Below, piece by piece: positions 15,001-17,556 of a stretch of 17,556 nt of DNA. The notes beneath the pieces are model-generated. The model saw only the letters and a program-made list of their open reading frames with translations. It ran no database searches and was not told the origin of the DNA. Origin of the DNA: Lentisphaeria bacterium. Lineage in GTDB: Bacteria > Verrucomicrobiota > Lentisphaeria > Victivallales > UBA1829. The stretch covers positions 1-17,556 of the forward strand of contig DPDG01000091.1 in the NCBI GenBank assembly GCA_003526375.1, read 5' to 3'. Within the stretch, counting starts at the first letter, position 1. Each line of letters begins with the position of its first letter. Made by a program: the position numbers and the translations under genes.

Positions 15001-15864
15001 GAAATGGGACAGGGAAGTCTGTTCGACATGCTGGACGATTTCGAGGAAGCCGGTTTCGGAGATGTGCCTCCGCCCGATATTCCCGAGTTCGATGAGTCGG
15101 AAATTCTCAACAGCGAAAAAGAACTGCTCGGATTCTATGTTTCAGGACATCCCGTGGCAAAATATGAAAATTATTTCAAAGTATTCTCCACCATGACAGT
15201 CAGCAAAATCATGGAGGGCGAAGGCGATGTCGGAGTGCGTGTCGGCGGCATGATCAAGAGCGTCGCCAAAAAAATCAGCAAACGCGACGGCAAGGTGTTC
15301 GCAATCATTCAGTTTGAAGATCTGACGGGATCAATTGAGTGCATGGCGTATCCCCGGACTTATGAGGAAAGCAAGGCGCTGATTCACAAAGATGAAAACA
15401 ATTCGGCGGAAAAAGACGAAAACGGCCATGTTCCGGAAGTCACGCCGGTTTTCATCGAAGCAATCACGAAAAAACAGGAGGAGTCTTCCCCTGTGAATAT
15501 CGTTGCGGAAAAAATCATTACTCTGGATGAGGCGGTCTCGAAATACAGCCTTGAACTTCATGTCCACGCATTCGAGGGAGAGGACGACGGCAAGATTCCG
15601 GAACTGCTGAAACTGATCAGGAAACATCCGGGCAAAACTTCGCTGGTGATCTGCATCCGCGCCTTGAACGGATATAATGTATTCATCGAAGCTTCGCCGC
15701 GTTATCATGTAAACGTAACGCGGGAACTGCTGGACGGCATTACCCGCCTGCTCGGGGCAAACCGTTTCCGGATCAAACCTGACGATACTGTACCGAAACC
15801 CCGTCCGAAATTCCAGCGGTCGGCATGGAAGGAAGAGGGGACGGGAGAATTGCAGAAGACATGA
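12058..15864 (+). CDS. dnaE: DNA polymerase III alpha subunit (DnaE), replicative polymerase with intact PHP domain
   Basis: 1268 residues. The N-terminal PHP domain carries all nine expected metal ligands: H9, H11, D18, H54, E79, H101, C151, D219 and H221. The polymerase core has GRGSGAGSLVAYLSGI, then PDFDTD with catalytic D479 and D481, and D632 in LKMDFLG. Fingers (about 711-780) hold YRPGPMQFI and the LRRAIGKKK helix. The helix-hairpin-helix is near 900-930, the beta-clamp motif QGSLF at 985-989 and an OB fold at about 1055-1130. It exceeds the E. coli enzyme by about 100 residues, partly from a charged insert near 310-345. ATG 12058 has GAGGAG four nt upstream; ATG 12046 lacks a ribosome site. 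It overlaps the next gene by 4 nt. Confidence 0.97.
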   Translation: MPKEFVHLHLHTDYSLLDGACPISWAKLKDSEGKLDLVTAVQNAGMKACAITDHGVMGGCLEFHNSMKKAGLKPIIGCETYVAPNSNEQRDSSVSHIKGYHLILLAKNDVGYHNLCHIISDAHTRGFYYKPRTDKAFLAAHSEGLIASSACLAGEIDCAIRDFGMEAAKKVLYEYLDIFGKENFYIELMYHHLEEQKEVNKGLIALAKETGVPVIATNDVHYLRREDAKAHEVMLCIQTRTTMADERRMKMETDEFYFKNGDEMFEIFGNEIPEALSNTLEVAERCDVNIGYENHYPEYEPPAEFVATLDMDSIRREAEDAAVAELKKQKEKSGDTEAPTAEEIKYLTEREIILRKTGAYLRKICLYGTGENSVCGYLKKYGYDPFNPPEDMKADAELKLKRLDYELSIIMRTKYPSYFLCVWDFINWAKEHGIPVGAGRGSGAGSLVAYLSGITDIDPIKYDLLFERFLNPDRVSPPDFDTDFCERRRQEVIDYVIGKYGEDSVSQIGTYGQLKAKAVLKDVARALSRSPADGNMITKTVPDDPKMTLSKAIKESPDLKQLLDHEQWVQEVFGYAKPLEMLNRQMGIHACGVIISNQPLANLLPLGRGAHDEVITQYTAPLCESVGLLKMDFLGLRTLTLIQDALDNIKKSRGIDLDLDRISLEDQATFDLLNRGDTVAVFQLESGGMQNLCRQFKVESIKHIIALLAIYRPGPMQFIPLFVGRKLGTLPVEYDHPLMEQYLKETYGIMLYQEQIMQVVQVLAGFSLGQADILRRAIGKKKIKDMEAQHDKFIEGCLKTNNIPNDLAETIWQNIKKFADYGFNKSHSAAYGLLSYRTAYLKANYRPEFMAAVLTSELSNGEKLRFLINECRSSGIPVLPPDVNRSDVNFTVDNGAIRFGLGAIKGFGEGVSLEIIKARGEGGEFKSLADLLERTNGVLNTKSCENLIRAGAMDSFGLKRSQLVAIIEQSISSAASRRKDKEMGQGSLFDMLDDFEEAGFGDVPPPDIPEFDESEILNSEKELLGFYVSGHPVAKYENYFKVFSTMTVSKIMEGEGDVGVRVGGMIKSVAKKISKRDGKVFAIIQFEDLTGSIECMAYPRTYEESKALIHKDENNSAEKDENGHVPEVTPVFIEAITKKQEESSPVNIVAEKIITLDEAVSKYSLELHVHAFEGEDDGKIPELLKLIRKHPGKTSLVICIRALNGYNVFIEASPRYHVNVTRELLDGITRLLGANRFRIKPDDTVPKPRPKFQRSAWKEEGTGELQKT

Positions 15865-17222
15865 AAACATTCCTGAGTATTCTCATTCTTACACTGCTTC
15901 TTCCGGTATTTGCGTCGCAGTTCCGTCCGGACGCAGATACGCTGAAAAAGCTGGAGCTGGGATTTCCCGGCTGGAAGCGGACCACGTCACAGGCTTACCG
16001 CCTGCCGGGGAACCTGCCGTTGCCCACGGCATGGCATGTGGTGTTCACCCGCGATATCGCAGTAAGGAACGACAAGGAGAAAAACCGGCGGGCAAAAGGA
16101 ATGCTGGTCGTCTACCTTCTGCCGCAGAATGGAAAGCTGCTTCCCGAAAAAGATGCCGCTACCATGCTGAAATATTTTGACTGGAAGACATCGAAAAACG
16201 ATCTGGAACAGTATGAGATGTATCTCGGTGCGGGGCGCGGATATTACTGGTATGCCAAGACGGATATCGGGCGCCTGAATTTCCTGAAAGAAAGCATGAA
16301 GCTGACCGGCGGAGAAGACATGATGCAAAAAATGGCGGCGGCTCTGAATGAAGAGGATTTCGAGCTGTATTCCTCCCGCGTCGCCGTGGAGTATTTCCGC
16401 AATAAAGGCGATTCCGCCGTCCCGTATATCCTGCAATCCGTAAAAGAGTGGGAACAGGAACATGAAAAGGAGTCAGAGGTCCCGCTTCCGCACCTGTTTG
16501 CTCTGAAGCTGGCAGGGGGACGGAAGGCGGAAGACGCGCTGATGCAGTTTGCATACTCCAGAAACCGCAGAGTTGCGGAAGCTGCGATCGGCAGACTGCT
16601 GACGGAACCCTGTACGGCGCCGGATAAGTTTTATGTTACAGTAATGCGTCTTCCGATGTTTACGGGCGCCGCTCTGGATGTGTTCCGCAAGAGAAAAAAA
16701 GGCAAAATGATTCTCGGCGACCTGCAGAAACTGGCGGCGCGTCCGAAGTCTCTGCAGCAGTATTCTCTTGTTACCGCGGCTCTGCGTGAATTCGGCAAAG
16801 GGATGGCGACAGTTCCCGAGTATGACTCCGCGAATCATATCATGTTCCGCGTCATGCGCAAGGGAGATACGCCGGACACGCCTATTTTTGTCACGTTTGA
16901 CGATACGACTTTGATTTCCGAAAGTGCGATGGAAACGGCGGAGCGCAAACGGATTGAAGAGTTCACAAAACAGCTTCTGACCTCTTCCGACCGCGAAGCG
17001 GCGATCATCGCGGCATTGTCTCTGGCAACTTACAATCCACAGACGAAAGGAATTTCGGAAGCCTATATAAAACGGGTGCGCAGAATCGGCGGAGAGCTTC
17101 TTCGGAAGATGCCGATCGGGCCCCGCCAACAGATTTTCCAGCTTCTCGACAAAAACCTGACCGATACGCGTGACCGCGCCTCCTTGCGCCGTGTCGCCTC
17201 CGAAATCGGCATGCGCCTGTAG
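15861..17222 (+). CDS. Exported alpha-helical (HEAT-like) protein of unknown function, coupled to dnaE
   Basis: 453 residues. A signal peptide is clear: K2, a hydrophobic core FLSILILTLLLPV (4-16) and a VFA-SQ cleavage site after residue 18; there is no lipobox Cys. The mature part begins with a small alpha/beta section, then is rich in paired helices (for example residues near 180-250, AVPYILQSV, HLFALKLAGGRKAEDALMQF, RVAEAAIGRLL) suggestive of HEAT-like repeats. I do not recognise the family. The ATG overlaps the dnaE stop as ATGA, so translation is coupled; an in-frame ATG 36 nt upstream would place the signal peptide internally and is rejected. The link to a replicative polymerase is probably only co-transcription. 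Confidence 0.75.
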   Translation: MKTFLSILILTLLLPVFASQFRPDADTLKKLELGFPGWKRTTSQAYRLPGNLPLPTAWHVVFTRDIAVRNDKEKNRRAKGMLVVYLLPQNGKLLPEKDAATMLKYFDWKTSKNDLEQYEMYLGAGRGYYWYAKTDIGRLNFLKESMKLTGGEDMMQKMAAALNEEDFELYSSRVAVEYFRNKGDSAVPYILQSVKEWEQEHEKESEVPLPHLFALKLAGGRKAEDALMQFAYSRNRRVAEAAIGRLLTEPCTAPDKFYVTVMRLPMFTGAALDVFRKRKKGKMILGDLQKLAARPKSLQQYSLVTAALREFGKGMATVPEYDSANHIMFRVMRKGDTPDTPIFVTFDDTTLISESAMETAERKRIEEFTKQLLTSSDREAAIIAALSLATYNPQTKGISEAYIKRVRRIGGELLRKMPIGPRQQIFQLLDKNLTDTRDRASLRRVASEIGMRL

Positions 17223-17300
17223 AAATGTGTCCCAATAGGGGTTTTGCGCTGCACACGACCAGCTTACACAGTTGGACTGCGGCAGATGCATTATGATCTT

Positions 17301-17324
17301 CAAAAACGGCAAACTGGTTTGCCG
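17301..17324 (-). terminator. Strong intrinsic terminator for a minus-strand transcript entering from the right
   Basis: On the minus strand CGGCAAA (17324-17318), loop CCAG, TTTGCCG (17313-17307), then TTTTTG (17306-17301). A 7-bp stem directly followed by five T. It lies 78 bp past the convergent plus-strand gene. 17223-17300 holds the first 16-bp repeat copy and no gene. Confidence 0.72.
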
Positions 17325-17556
17325 GGGTGCAGGTGACTTTCACCTGCCGCGGAGTTTGAGGGCGCGCAACCCTCATGGTCTTTCCCCCGTCGGCGGTTCC
17401 ACCGCTAACGGACGAGCACCAAAGGTGCGAGAGCCGACGGGCACTGCACATGACCACAGGGGATTCCGCCGGAGCTCTCGAACTTGATACTTCAAGTTCT
17501 CGCCATTGAGCGGGTTGAACCGCTCCGGCGGGGAGATTTCGTGCTACGCACGACCA
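17325..17556 (-). ncRNA. Candidate structured RNA or structured 3' untranslated region, multiple nested hairpins
   Basis: Perfect stems follow one another: GCAGGTG/CACCTGC (17329-17335, 17341-17347), TGAGGG/CCCTCA (17357-17362, 17370-17375), outer CCCGTCGGC/GCCGACGGG (17386-17394, 17433-17441) around GCGGT/ACCGC and GCACC/GGTGC hairpins, outer CCGCCGGAGC/GCTCCGGCGG (17466-17475, 17522-17531) around GAACTTGA/TCAAGTTC (17480-17487, 17492-17499), and an alternative GAGCGG/CCGCTC (17508-17513, 17520-17525). On the minus strand the series ends in the terminator at 17301, so it could be a structured RNA of at least 250 nt. A palindromic repeat family of DNA is the alternative. Strand and identity are inferred; it continues beyond the window or starts near its edge. 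Confidence 0.45.

Larger units (their letters stand above)
17246..17556 (+). repeat. Three dispersed copies of a 16-bp motif ending GACCA
   Basis: GCGCTGCACACGACCA (17246-17261), GCACTGCACATGACCA (17441-17456; 14 of 16 identical to the first) and GTGCTACGCACGACCA (17541-17556; 13 of 16). Starts are 195 and 100 bp apart and the hairpin units lie between them. The last copy ends exactly at the window edge, so the array may continue. Confidence 0.55.

Noticed and set aside
17272..17487. 71-codon plus-strand frame in the hairpin-rich tail, and the 150-codon minus frame at 17005-17457
   Set aside because: Both translate palindromic DNA; the second is also antisense to the exported protein gene. 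Nothing protein-like is seen.
17246..17556. CRISPR array or integron attC sites
   Set aside because: The 16-bp repeats are imperfect, unequally spaced and separated by hairpins instead of unique spacers. No GTTRRRY/RYYYAAC core pair suitable for attC and no cas or integrase gene was seen.

Overview
The window looks like chromosomal DNA of a carbohydrate-degrading, Gram-negative-type bacterium with moderate GC content. Three things point to the PVC group, most likely a Victivallis-like Lentisphaerota: a stray FTLIELL prepilin signature fragment, an AraC-controlled catabolic cluster built around a GH-D-type glycoside hydrolase with cytoplasmic oxidoreductases, and a long DnaE with an intact PHP domain. 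This placement is an inference from style, not from a database comparison.

Layout. Positions 1-600 are an AT-rich, gene-poor edge with debris: a prepilin N-terminus whose start codon reads ATA, an 8-bp tandem repeat, a 22-bp perfect inverted repeat around 123 bp, and what may be the stump of a third gene of the neighbouring operon. Positions 608-7565 form a regulated sugar-catabolic locus. An AraC-family regulator (+ strand) sits between two minus-strand operons: glycoside hydrolase plus two-domain amidohydrolase, and MDR dehydrogenase plus Gfo/Idh/MocA oxidoreductase. Both operons have the same promoter layout: two 11-bp half-sites 21 bp apart, ending 1 bp upstream of a TTTACA -35 box. The regulator therefore probably controls both. 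A plausible pathway is glycoside cleavage, oxidation of the released sugar, and opening of a lactone.

Positions 7646-10433 hold an HD-domain hydrolase (minus), a MarR regulator followed by a small CDCPAC protein (plus), and a nitroreductase behind a strong leader hairpin, with terminator-like hairpins. Positions 10508-11539 (minus) encode an unrecognised tryptophan-rich conserved-looking protein. A tRNA-His(GTG) gene lies at 11751-11828 (minus) with its own promoter.

Positions 12058-17222 carry dnaE (replicative DNA polymerase III alpha) overlapping by 4 nt a gene for an exported helical protein of unknown function. Positions 17301-17556 contain a dense series of perfect hairpins. Read on the minus strand they end in a textbook intrinsic terminator, suggesting a structured RNA or a structured 3' region entering from the right; a 16-bp motif ending in GACCA recurs three times there, the last copy ending exactly at the window edge.
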